This document shows, one piece after another, positions 1 through 6,922 of a DNA stretch of 17,531 nucleotides (positions are counted from its first letter, which is position 1; each line of letters opens with the position of its first letter). The notes under the pieces were generated by a model, which had not been told where the DNA came from, ran no database searches, and saw only the letters and a program-made list of their open reading frames with translations. The stretch covers positions 1-17,531 of the forward strand of contig JAPWVB010000014.1 in assembly GCA_028275205.1 (NCBI GenBank), written 5' to 3'. The position numbers were made by a program, and so were the translations under genes. Source of the stretch: Candidatus Acetothermia bacterium (lineage in GTDB: Bacteria > Bipolaricaulota > Bipolaricaulia > RBG-16-55-9 > DRXL01).

Positions 1-774
1 CTGAAGATCAGCGCGCTGGTGACGCTCGCCCAGATCGAGCAGCACCCTGCCATTCGAGAGAGATTTTCTCTGCTTGCTCAGGCGGCCTCGTCGGCCGCGA
101 CGCCGCAGCTCAGAAATATGGGAACTGTTGGGGGCAATCTCTGTCAGAAACCGCGCTGTTGGTACTATCGCCATAAGCTCTTTCACTGCTGGCTGAAGGG
201 CGGCGAAAAGTGCTTCGCTGAGGACGGCGAGAATAAATATCATGCGATCTTGGGGGCAGATCGGTGTCACGCCGTGCACCCGTCAGATCTCGCCCCGGCA
301 CTGATGGCCCTCGATGCGACGATCCGTGTGGTAGGGCCCGATCTCGACGGGGAGATCTCCCTCGCAGAGCTCTACACCAAGCCCACAGGGAGTCATCGCC
401 AGATGACGATCTTAGGGCCAGGGGAGCTGATCACAGAAATCCGCGTGCCCACTCCTAAAGAGAACACACGCGGGGTCTATCTCAAGGCGATGGAGCGCCA
501 GACTTGGTCTTTTGCTCTCGTGAGCGTGGCGGCGCAGCTTAACTTCGAGGGCGAGCGCATCACCGACGCGCGGCTGGTCTTGGGTGGAGTGGCAGCCATT
601 CCGTGGCGGGCGAAAGATGCTGAAAAAATCTTGCGAGGGCAGAAATTCTCTGAAGACCTAGCGGAGCGCGCGGCGGAGGCTGCTGTAGCCGGGGCGCAGC
701 CGCTGCGAGATAATGTCTATAAGATCTCTCTCGCGAAGAGCTTGGTCAAACAAGCGCTGCGGGCACTCGCCTAG
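1..774 (+). CDS. Xanthine dehydrogenase-family FAD-binding subunit, 5'-truncated by window edge
   Basis: This is the medium (FAD) subunit of a molybdenum hydroxylase of the xanthine dehydrogenase/CO dehydrogenase/YagS type. It passes electrons between FAD and the iron-sulfur subunit. The reading frame is open from base 1, and the first visible residues already correspond to the middle of the FAD domain, so roughly the first 60-70 residues lie outside the window; an internal GTG at 19 is not a credible start. 257 residues are visible. Numbered from base 1, the FAD-binding motif MGTVGGNLC lies at residues 40-48. It is followed by a cysteine-rich stretch (Cys48, 53, 63, 71, 89) ending in CHAVHPSDLAPAL. 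That stretch resembles the insertion that holds an extra [4Fe-4S] cluster in YagS/PaoB and 4-hydroxybenzoyl-CoA reductase beta subunits. The C-terminal CO-dehydrogenase flavoprotein domain fills the rest (about 140-250). Partner Mo and 2Fe-2S subunits must lie upstream if present; the substrate cannot be told. Confidence 0.9.
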   Translation: MKISALVTLAQIEQHPAIRERFSLLAQAASSAATPQLRNMGTVGGNLCQKPRCWYYRHKLFHCWLKGGEKCFAEDGENKYHAILGADRCHAVHPSDLAPALMALDATIRVVGPDLDGEISLAELYTKPTGSHRQMTILGPGELITEIRVPTPKENTRGVYLKAMERQTWSFALVSVAAQLNFEGERITDARLVLGGVAAIPWRAKDAEKILRGQKFSEDLAERAAEAAVAGAQPLRDNVYKISLAKSLVKQALRALA

Positions 775-1679
775 TGCATGGCGAGAGTCTGATGCTCCTC
801 GTCGTCCCAGGAGGCCGCATCCTCGGCGGGCTCGACGTGAATCGTGACGCTGGCGTTGGGCAAGATCGCCTCGATCTCGTCTTCTAATCGTTCGCACAGA
901 TCATGAGCAGCCTGCACCGACTGGGTTCCGGGCACGACGAGGTGCAGATCAATGAAGCGCCGCGGGCCGGACTTGCGCGCTCGCAACCGATGGTACGCAA
1001 CAAAATGATCGTGATGTTTCTTGAGAATTCTCTCGATCTCGGCGAGCTCGTCAGCGGGCAAGTTATAGTCCATGAGGCCGTCCACCGAGCGCCGCACCAG
1101 GCTCACCCCGGTGATGACGATGTGACCAGCTACAGCAAGGGCGATAAGGGGGTCGAGCCACTGCCAGCCCGTTACACTCAAGGCAAGCAGCCCAGCGATC
1201 ACGCCCACGCTCGTCCACACGTCCGTGAGCAGATGTTTAGCATCGGCCTCGAGGGTGATGGAGTCATAGCGCTTGGAAGCGCTCAACAGCGCTTGAGCGA
1301 CGATGAAATTGAGCAGCGACGCGCTCCCTGTCACGAGCAATCCCCATCCAAGCTGCTCCAGTGGGACGGGCTGGAGCAAGCGCTTGATCGCCGTGTAGGC
1401 GATGCTCGCGGCTGCCAGGAGGATGAGCGTCCCTTCGACGCCACTGGAGAAGTACTCAGCTTTGTCGTGGCCGTAGGGGTGGGTTTTATCAGCGGGGCGC
1501 GCGGCGATCTTGAGGGCCATCAGGGCGATGAGCGCCCCGGCAAGATTGACGAGGGATTCGAGGGCATCGGAGAGAATCCCCACCGACCCTGTGAGCGCGT
1601 AGGCCGTGAACTTCAGAGTAAGCGTTGCTAGCGCCGCCCCTACCGAGAGCAGGGCGAAGCGCGCTCGCGTGTCGCCCAT
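771..1679 (-). CDS. Cation diffusion facilitator (CDF) family metal exporter
   Basis: This is an inner-membrane divalent-metal/proton antiporter of the CDF family, 302 residues from the chosen start. The sequence shows the CDF membrane domain followed by a cytoplasmic ferredoxin-like domain (about 205-285, containing RRFIDLHLVVPG and an HVEP end). Family motifs are HPYGHDKAE at 67-75 and H149xxxD153 in TM5. The TM2 half-site reads E41xxxN45 within LSDALESLVN, where FieF/YiiP has DxxxD, so metal preference may differ. The start at 1679 begins MGDTRARFALL. Upstream codons in frame are antisense to nothing meaningful and are just murF read in another frame. The gene overlaps the end of murF by 40 bp with no clear Shine-Dalgarno sequence, so translation is probably coupled to murF. 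Its TAG stop (771-773) shares CTAG with the convergent FAD-subunit gene's stop. Confidence 0.92.
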   Translation of the reverse strand: MGDTRARFALLSVGAALATLTLKFTAYALTGSVGILSDALESLVNLAGALIALMALKIAARPADKTHPYGHDKAEYFSSGVEGTLILLAAASIAYTAIKRLLQPVPLEQLGWGLLVTGSASLLNFIVAQALLSASKRYDSITLEADAKHLLTDVWTSVGVIAGLLALSVTGWQWLDPLIALAVAGHIVITGVSLVRRSVDGLMDYNLPADELAEIERILKKHHDHFVAYHRLRARKSGPRRFIDLHLVVPGTQSVQAAHDLCERLEDEIEAILPNASVTIHVEPAEDAASWDDEEHQTLAMH

Positions 1680-3085
1680 GATAGCTTGAGTATATCGAGA
1701 ACTTTTTCGAGGCGCATCCCTCGCGATCCCTTCAGTAAGATGAGGCGTCGCTGGTCGCACGTGAAGGGGAGAATGTGGGCGACCTCGTCGGAAGTAGAGC
1801 AATACTGCACAGGAATACCCGCTCTCTCAGCTTCCTCACCGATGAGCCGTGCTTGCTTCCCCACGACGATGAGCCGATCCGGGCGTACACGATCTGTAAC
1901 GAGAAATCTCCCGATCTCGCGATGAGTCCGCTCGCTCAGCGTTCCCAGCTCGAGCATATCGCCCAGCACGAAGATCAACTCTTCGTCGGGGTGGCGGACC
2001 TGTGCGGCGCAGAGGATCGCTTCGCGCATTGAAGCGGGGTTAGCGTTGTACGCATCGTGTAGGACCGTGAGAGCCGTCTCAGGGATCGAAACGATCTGGA
2101 GCCGCCCCCACGCCGGACGAGCGCTCATCAGCCCGCGACAGATCTCCGAGAACGATAGCTCAAAGTGTTGCGCGACGGCTGTCGCTGCGAGAGCTGCGAG
2201 CACCGCCGGGCGCCCCAAGAGCGAAATTTGAAGTTCGTTCTGCCAGCGAGGACTTCTGAGATAGAAGCGCGTCCCTGCACGCGAGATCTTCAGCTCCTCA
2301 GCGACAAGATCATTGTGCGGCGCGAACCCAAATGTGATCACAGGGCAGCGGGCTTTGCGCCGGGCGATCGTTATGAGTTGAGTATCGTCGCCGTTGATGA
2401 CTGCAAGCCCGCGGGTCGGAAGCGCTTCTAAAAGTTCGGTCTCGGCTTCGATGACCGACTCTAAATCCCCGAGAGTCGCTGTATGCTCTTCACTGATGCT
2501 GGTGAGCACGCCGACTGTGGGCGGGGCGATCTCGCAGAGCTTCGCGATATCTCCCCGAGCAGTCGTGCCCATCTCCAGCACGAGCAGCTCTGTATCGTCG
2601 GGGGCATTGAGCACGGTGAGGGCCAGTCCGATCTCGGTGTTGTAGTTTCCCGCTGTCGCGTGGGTGCGAAATCGCTGTGAGAGCACGTGAGCGAGCAGCT
2701 CTTTGGTCGTCGTCTTCCCGTTGCTGCCGGCGACGGCAATGATGGGCTTATTGAGCTTCTTCACGGCCCATCGGGCAAGATCACTGAGGGCGCGGGCTGT
2801 GTCAGGCACGCCGATAGCGATCCCCTCACCCCTTACTCCCCTCTCCCTCAGAGGGGAGAGGGGCTGGGGGTGAGGGTGTAGAAAGAGACCCCCCGCAGCT
2901 CCCCGAGCTCGCGCATCCGCGATAAACTCGTGCCCATCGTAGCGCGAGCCTCGCAAGGGCACAAAGAGCTGCCCTGGGCGGATCGTGCGAGAGTCAATAG
3001 AGACTCCGTCACAGAGCGCCTCCGGCGAACCGTCAATGATCAGTCCGCCCGTCGCCTGAGCGATCTCTCGCGCTGAGAACTTCAT
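1640..3085 (-). CDS. murF: UDP-N-acetylmuramoyl-tripeptide--D-alanyl-D-alanine ligase MurF
   Basis: This cytoplasmic ATP-dependent ligase adds D-Ala-D-Ala to the UDP-MurNAc-tripeptide, the last cytoplasmic step of peptidoglycan stem-peptide assembly. The 481 residues show the three Mur ligase domains. The N-terminal substrate domain (about 1-95) begins MKFSAREIAQ and contains DSRTIRPGQLFVPLRG. The ATPase domain has the P-loop GSNGKTTTK at 120-128, then NYNTEIG at 147-153 and a later LEMGTTARGDI. The C-terminal domain has DAYNANPASM and GDMLELG. The start at 3085 matches the normal family N-terminus; an upstream in-frame ATG at 3289 would add unrelated residues antisense to the next gene. Residues about 70-88 (P/R/G-rich, SPLRERGVRGEG) are encoded by a palindromic DNA repeat and are not part of the ancestral enzyme. 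The last 14 residues, after VLDILK, overlap the CDF gene. D-Ala-D-Ala ligase and other dcw genes are not adjacent. Confidence 0.95.
   Translation of the reverse strand: MKFSAREIAQATGGLIIDGSPEALCDGVSIDSRTIRPGQLFVPLRGSRYDGHEFIADARARGAAGGLFLHPHPQPLSPLRERGVRGEGIAIGVPDTARALSDLARWAVKKLNKPIIAVAGSNGKTTTKELLAHVLSQRFRTHATAGNYNTEIGLALTVLNAPDDTELLVLEMGTTARGDIAKLCEIAPPTVGVLTSISEEHTATLGDLESVIEAETELLEALPTRGLAVINGDDTQLITIARRKARCPVITFGFAPHNDLVAEELKISRAGTRFYLRSPRWQNELQISLLGRPAVLAALAATAVAQHFELSFSEICRGLMSARPAWGRLQIVSIPETALTVLHDAYNANPASMREAILCAAQVRHPDEELIFVLGDMLELGTLSERTHREIGRFLVTDRVRPDRLIVVGKQARLIGEEAERAGIPVQYCSTSDEVAHILPFTCDQRRLILLKGSRGMRLEKVLDILKLSWATRERASPCSR
2823..2876. repeat. Palindromic repeat R1, in frame inside murF
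   Basis: This is a GC-rich, purine/pyrimidine-biased palindrome. Its outer arms CTCACCCC (2825-2832) and GGGGTGAG (2867-2874) enclose the inner arms CCCCTCTCC (2838-2846) and GGAGAGGGG (2855-2863). The 54 bp equal 18 codons and keep the murF frame, coding for a Pro/Arg/Gly-rich stretch. The right half (2842-2878) matches repeat R3 at 34 of 37 bases on the same DNA strand, although murF is transcribed leftward and the R3 host gene rightward. There is no T-run after the hairpin, so it is not a typical intrinsic terminator. The element type (REP-like or a miniature mobile repeat) is inferred. Confidence 0.8.
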
Positions 3086-3159
3086 AATCTGAGCATAGCA
3101 AAGCGATAGCCCTCGTGGCGCGGACTGACGTCCCCTTGGATCACGACACGCATAACTAT

Positions 3160-3189
3160 TTGCTTCCCTGGGCACGAGGGCTTTACAAT
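3160..3189 (+). promoter_or_regulatory. Predicted sigma70-type promoter for the 3210-6920 operon
   Basis: TTGCTT (3160-3165) and TACAAT (3184-3189) are separated by 18 bp in the 124-bp divergent gap between murF and the barrel gene. Transcription would start near 3196, leaving a leader of about 14 nt that begins almost at the Shine-Dalgarno sequence. No equally convincing promoter was seen for murF. The same -10 hexamer recurs at both promoters predicted near 9200. Confidence 0.5.
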
Positions 3190-3196
3190 ACTGAGC

Positions 3197-3204
3197 AAAG
3201 GAGG
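3197..3204 (+). promoter_or_regulatory. Strong ribosome binding site (AAAGGAGG)
   Basis: AAAGGAGG ends 5 nt before the ATG at 3210 and fixes that start for the barrel protein. Confidence 0.8.
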
Positions 3205-3209
3205 CATCT

Positions 3210-4154
3210 ATGCGCGGAGGAATTCTGCTCGCCGTTGTGCTTGTGGGGTTGCCGCTCACGGCAACGGCGCAGAGCTTCAATCCCATCATCGAGGAGAACA
3301 GCGTGGACGGGCTGCTCTTGGGAGCCGAAGGGAGCTATAAATTCTTCGGCTGGCTGGAGCCGTCATTGGGAGTAGCTTATGGCCTCCAGAGCCAGCAGAT
3401 CCGATACAAAGCCGGAGTCAGCGTTTGGGGTCTCACGGTATCGGTGCTCGACTGGCCGCGCACGGCCGTGCTGGGGCGCGTGGGCGAGACGGGGCTGAAA
3501 GCTACACTCAAGCTCCCGTGGGGATTGCCCACCGTAAGCGGGTTCTTTGGGACGCTCTGGCCCTGGAAGGAAGACCCAAATCCGCCGGATATCGCCTATG
3601 TGATGTGGGAGTCTGGGCGCACGATGCGCCTGCCCTTGGGCATCGAGCTTGGAATGTCCCAGCGCACATTGCTGGGCTGGTGGCAGCTTGGGGTCTTGCC
3701 CTCAGAATTTCGCTACTCCCAGACGAATCTCTCGCTGCGCTACGAAGCCCTCAGCGTGGGCGTCAGCTACGGAAACTTAGAAAACAAAAGCAATCTTCCC
3801 GACTTTATCTTTGTTCAGGGCGTCACGGGCGAGAGCACCACAATAAAGGGCGATCAGTTCTGGACAGTGCGCGTCGAGAGACTCTTTGATGTGCTGGCTA
3901 TACCGCTAGCGTTGCCCATGATCCCGCGCCCGTTGGAGCTATTCGCGCAAGGGGGCATTTTCTTGCACGTGAGCAGCGCCGGCAAGATTGAGCTTCCCAG
4001 TGACGGCCAGCAAGAGGGCAAAAGAATTTGGCAGAACTTGCTCTCGTGGGGTGTGAGTCTTGTGCTCTCGCTCGACAGAGCGATGGGCACAAAGGCTCGC
4101 GCGGACTTCGTCTTCACCCGTGACGGGCAGTTTCACTTTCTCTTTAACTTCTAA
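3210..4154 (+). CDS. Predicted outer-membrane beta-barrel protein
   Basis: This 314-residue exported protein has a clear signal peptide (MRGGILLAVVLVGLPLTATA, cleavage near residue 21). The rest is rich in alternating hydrophobic/polar strands with aromatic girdle residues and ends FHFLFNF. The terminal Phe on an amphipathic strand is the usual BAM-recognition signal of outer-membrane barrels. The opening after the signal (SFNPIIEENSVDGLLLGAEG) also looks like the first strand of a surface-antigen-like barrel. No enzyme motif was seen and the exact family was not recognised. The start is set by a strong Shine-Dalgarno sequence. Only 12 bp separate its stop from the next gene, which carries a peptidase, propeller and barrel, so the two are probably co-transcribed and may work together in the outer membrane. 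Function beyond this is unknown. Confidence 0.75.
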   Translation: MRGGILLAVVLVGLPLTATAQSFNPIIEENSVDGLLLGAEGSYKFFGWLEPSLGVAYGLQSQQIRYKAGVSVWGLTVSVLDWPRTAVLGRVGETGLKATLKLPWGLPTVSGFFGTLWPWKEDPNPPDIAYVMWESGRTMRLPLGIELGMSQRTLLGWWQLGVLPSEFRYSQTNLSLRYEALSVGVSYGNLENKSNLPDFIFVQGVTGESTTIKGDQFWTVRVERLFDVLAIPLALPMIPRPLELFAQGGIFLHVSSAGKIELPSDGQQEGKRIWQNLLSWGVSLVLSLDRAMGTKARADFVFTRDGQFHFLFNF

Positions 4155-4166
4155 AGGGGGTCTATT

Positions 4167-6920
4167 ATGATGCGTCGCGCTTTGCTGACGGTCTTTCTCT
4201 GTGCTTTCGGTTCGGTGGTGGGCTTGGCCCAGATCACGATCTTCGACCCGTCGCTCGTCTGGCAGCAGCTAGAGACCCCGCACTTTGTGATCGTCTTCCA
4301 TCAGGGGTTAGAGAACATCGCGCACGAGACGGCGACCGTCGCCGAAGAGTCTTACGAGATTATCCAGAAAGAGTTTAACAAAGCCCCCGCTGAGAAGATT
4401 TATATCGTCATCGCGGACTTTATAGATTCGATCGTCGGCTCGGCAACACCCTTTCCGCAAAATACGATCTACATCGGCCCAGCGCAGATGCGTCTCGCTG
4501 ACTGGGCTAACGTGCGTCTCGATAGCTGGCTCAGGGCGCTCGTCTATCACGAACTCTTGCACATCATGGACTCGGACATCGCTACGGGAGCCAATGCGCT
4601 CTTGAGGGCGATCTTCGGCAGGATCGTGCTCCCCAATATGAACAAGCCCATCACGTTCATCGAAGGGCTAGCTGTCTACGAGAAATACAAGCACTTGGGC
4701 GAGTCGCGCCTCAACGACGCCAACACGATCATGATGATCCGTCAGATGGTCTTAGAGAACAGAATCCCCAGATTCGACGAGATCTCGCGCTATTACACTC
4801 GTGCGAGCTGGCCGCCGGTGGGCCTGCTCGTCTACAACTTCAGTTCGTGGCTCTTGCTCTATATTGAAGAGACCTACGGTCCGCTGAGCATGAGGAGATT
4901 CAACGACGTCAATTCCGGGAGCTTGCTCAACTTACTCTTTCTCCTAGGCTTTGGCGACAGCTTCGATAATATTCTGAAGGGGGCCTTGAACAAATCTGCT
5001 GACGAAGTCTACGCAGGCTTTCGCGCTTGGCTGCGCCAAAAGTTCTCTGCCGAGATCGAGGCGATCAGTCGCGAAGGGCTTACATCAAGCGTGCGGCTGT
5101 CGAAGCTCGGCTGGATCAGCGGGCAGCCGGCTTGGTCGCCCGACGGAAGAGAGATCGTCTATCGGCACAGTGGGCCAGGGCGCACCGGGATCAGACTGAT
5201 AGGCGTCGACGGCGAGAATGACCGCGAGATCATCTTCGGCTGGGGAGAACTTCCGTCTTTCTCCCCCGACGGGCGCTCCGTGCTCTACACCAAGCTCGAT
5301 CTCAACGGCTTCTACTACGCCCACAGTGATCTCTATCTCTACGATCTTGAGAAGAAGAGCGAGCGACGGCTGACGCACGGTGCGCGGGCCTATGTCGCGG
5401 CATTCGCTCCCGACGGCCAGACGATCTACTTTGCCCATCACATCGGGCGCGATGCGAGTACAGCTATCTCGAAGCTCGACCTCCCATCGGGGAAGATCAC
5501 GCCCGTCAAAGAATTTTCTGACAACAGCATCACCGTGCACTCTCTTGCGGTCTCACCCGACGGGAAGACGCTCGCCCTCTCGCTCTGGAAGCGCGGTGGG
5601 TATCAAGATATCTATCTCTTGCCTCGTGAGGGCGGCGAGCTGCAAGCCGTCACCCAAGATAAAGACGAGGACCTCGATCCCAGTTTCTCTCCCGATGGAC
5701 AGTATCTGCTCTTCAGTTCAGATCGCGGCGAGCATCGCGTCGCCAATCTCTATGCGTATAAGCTCAGCGATAGTTCGTTCTACAAAGTCACGAACGTCCT
5801 GACAGGGGCGTTCGATCCCGCCGTCTCGCCCGATGGGAAATCTATAGCTTTTACGGGCTACAGCGGCGACGGCTACGATATTTATCTTATGCCATTCGAT
5901 CCGCAAAATTGGAAGCCCGTCACGATCTCCCAAGAGACTCTGCCGGAGTGGCCCGGCTTCCAGAAGACGAACTATCCCATCAAACCCTACGATTTCGTCC
6001 CGTCTCTGCTGCCCAAGCTCTGGCTGCCCTTTGGCGACGGGAAGTCCCTGGGGATCGTGACCTTTGGTCAGGACGCTTTGGGGAAGCACGTCTATCAGCT
6101 TGTGGCGGGCTGGGACTTTGAGCAGAACAAGCCGTTCTATTTCTTGGACTATCAGATTGCGCAAATCTTCCCCGTACTCGCGCTCTCGCTCAGTGACAGC
6201 CGCGACGGCTCTACTCAAAGACTCAGCGCAGTGATGCCCTTGGCGCTCAGCGTTCAGCAAGCACAACAGCTCAGTGTGAGCTATAGTCGTTCTCAGTATC
6301 CGGCCAAAGAGCCCGATCATCCGGCCCCTTGGGCTGAGGACGCCTACGCTGCAGAGTATAGCTATCAAAGCGTGCGCGGGGAAGATCTGTGGCGCGATAC
6401 GCTCTCCGTCTCGGTGCAGGGCGAACTGAAGACCCCCAGCGATGCGAAAGCGTATCGGCGATTGACCGTGATGCTCAGTGAAATCTTTTGGCTTCCGATG
6501 GTCGAGACGCACACGCTGAGTGTACGATTTGTCGGTGGCTGGAGCGATGCCGAGAGAGCCGAAGACGGCTTCGCAGTTGGCGGGCATATGGGAGATTTCG
6601 CTCTGCGAGGCTTTGCCGAAAAAGTTCAGCAGGGCAAGCAGGCGATTGTCTCTACTCTCGAGTACAGCTTCCTGTTGGCGACGATCGAGCGCGCGCCGAG
6701 CTCTTGGCCCATCTTCTTCGATGACGTGCGCGGCAGCGTCTTTCTCGACATGGGCTTGGCCGGGGATACGCTCGATATAGAAAATCTCAAAGTCGGCTTT
6801 GGCGCGGAGCTCAGTCTCTCGCTGACGACGGGATATTTCTTCAATTGGGCGCTTCGGCTGGGGATCGCGCAAGGGCTGGGTGAGCCAAGCCCGAAGCTCT
6901 ATTTGTCAGTAGGGCTGTGA
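4167..6920 (+). CDS. HExxH metallopeptidase / TolB-like propeller / outer-membrane barrel fusion protein
   Basis: This 917-residue exported protein has a signal peptide (about 1-22, ending VVGLAQ). Residues about 33-295 form a peptidase MA-like domain with the zinc motif H128-E-L-L-H132 and a downstream candidate third ligand E166 in FIEGLAVYEKY, the gluzincin arrangement. Residues about 310-590 form a TolB/PD40-type beta-propeller with six (S/A)PDG blade motifs, at about 323, 365, 413, 462, 507 and 553. The C-terminal 310 or so residues are strand-rich with repeated LSVSYS/ALRLGI-type patterns and resemble an outer-membrane barrel or surface-antigen domain. The start at 4167 follows AAAGGGGG (4153-4160); the ATG at 4170 is equally usable. 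The gene follows the barrel gene 3210-4154 by 12 bp. The likely site is the outer membrane, with the peptidase in the periplasm or outside; the substrate is unknown. A degenerate paralogue lies at 9256-11379. Domains are confident; peptidase activity is inferred from the motif. Confidence 0.85.
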   Translation: MMRRALLTVFLCAFGSVVGLAQITIFDPSLVWQQLETPHFVIVFHQGLENIAHETATVAEESYEIIQKEFNKAPAEKIYIVIADFIDSIVGSATPFPQNTIYIGPAQMRLADWANVRLDSWLRALVYHELLHIMDSDIATGANALLRAIFGRIVLPNMNKPITFIEGLAVYEKYKHLGESRLNDANTIMMIRQMVLENRIPRFDEISRYYTRASWPPVGLLVYNFSSWLLLYIEETYGPLSMRRFNDVNSGSLLNLLFLLGFGDSFDNILKGALNKSADEVYAGFRAWLRQKFSAEIEAISREGLTSSVRLSKLGWISGQPAWSPDGREIVYRHSGPGRTGIRLIGVDGENDREIIFGWGELPSFSPDGRSVLYTKLDLNGFYYAHSDLYLYDLEKKSERRLTHGARAYVAAFAPDGQTIYFAHHIGRDASTAISKLDLPSGKITPVKEFSDNSITVHSLAVSPDGKTLALSLWKRGGYQDIYLLPREGGELQAVTQDKDEDLDPSFSPDGQYLLFSSDRGEHRVANLYAYKLSDSSFYKVTNVLTGAFDPAVSPDGKSIAFTGYSGDGYDIYLMPFDPQNWKPVTISQETLPEWPGFQKTNYPIKPYDFVPSLLPKLWLPFGDGKSLGIVTFGQDALGKHVYQLVAGWDFEQNKPFYFLDYQIAQIFPVLALSLSDSRDGSTQRLSAVMPLALSVQQAQQLSVSYSRSQYPAKEPDHPAPWAEDAYAAEYSYQSVRGEDLWRDTLSVSVQGELKTPSDAKAYRRLTVMLSEIFWLPMVETHTLSVRFVGGWSDAERAEDGFAVGGHMGDFALRGFAEKVQQGKQAIVSTLEYSFLLATIERAPSSWPIFFDDVRGSVFLDMGLAGDTLDIENLKVGFGAELSLSLTTGYFFNWALRLGIAQGLGEPSPKLYLSVGL

Positions 6921-6922
6921 AG

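Noticed and set aside
903..1631. Long plus-strand frame (242 codons) opposite the CDF gene
   Set aside because: It lies entirely antisense to a clear CDF transporter, has no family features or signal, and has no fitting ribosome binding site.
1680..1802. Upstream ATG (1802) as the CDF start
   Set aside because: The extra 41 residues are out-of-frame murF sequence and do not resemble a CDF N-terminus.
2823..2876. Hairpin R1 (and R2, R4) as an intrinsic terminator
   Set aside because: They lie inside open reading frames that continue past them and no T-run follows the stems.
3083..3120. TATGCT (3097-3092, minus) as a murF -10 box
   Set aside because: No acceptable -35 box lies 16-19 bp upstream and it would sit only 6 nt before the ATG; too weak to annotate.
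3086..3289. Upstream ATG (3289) as the murF start
   Set aside because: The extra 68 residues are antisense to the barrel gene's start and unlike any MurF N-terminus; the family N-terminus begins at 3085.
5718..6872. Long minus-strand frame (384 codons) opposite the peptidase/propeller gene
   Set aside because: It is a mirror frame of a well-supported gene, low-complexity and Arg/Glu-rich, with no recognisable domain.
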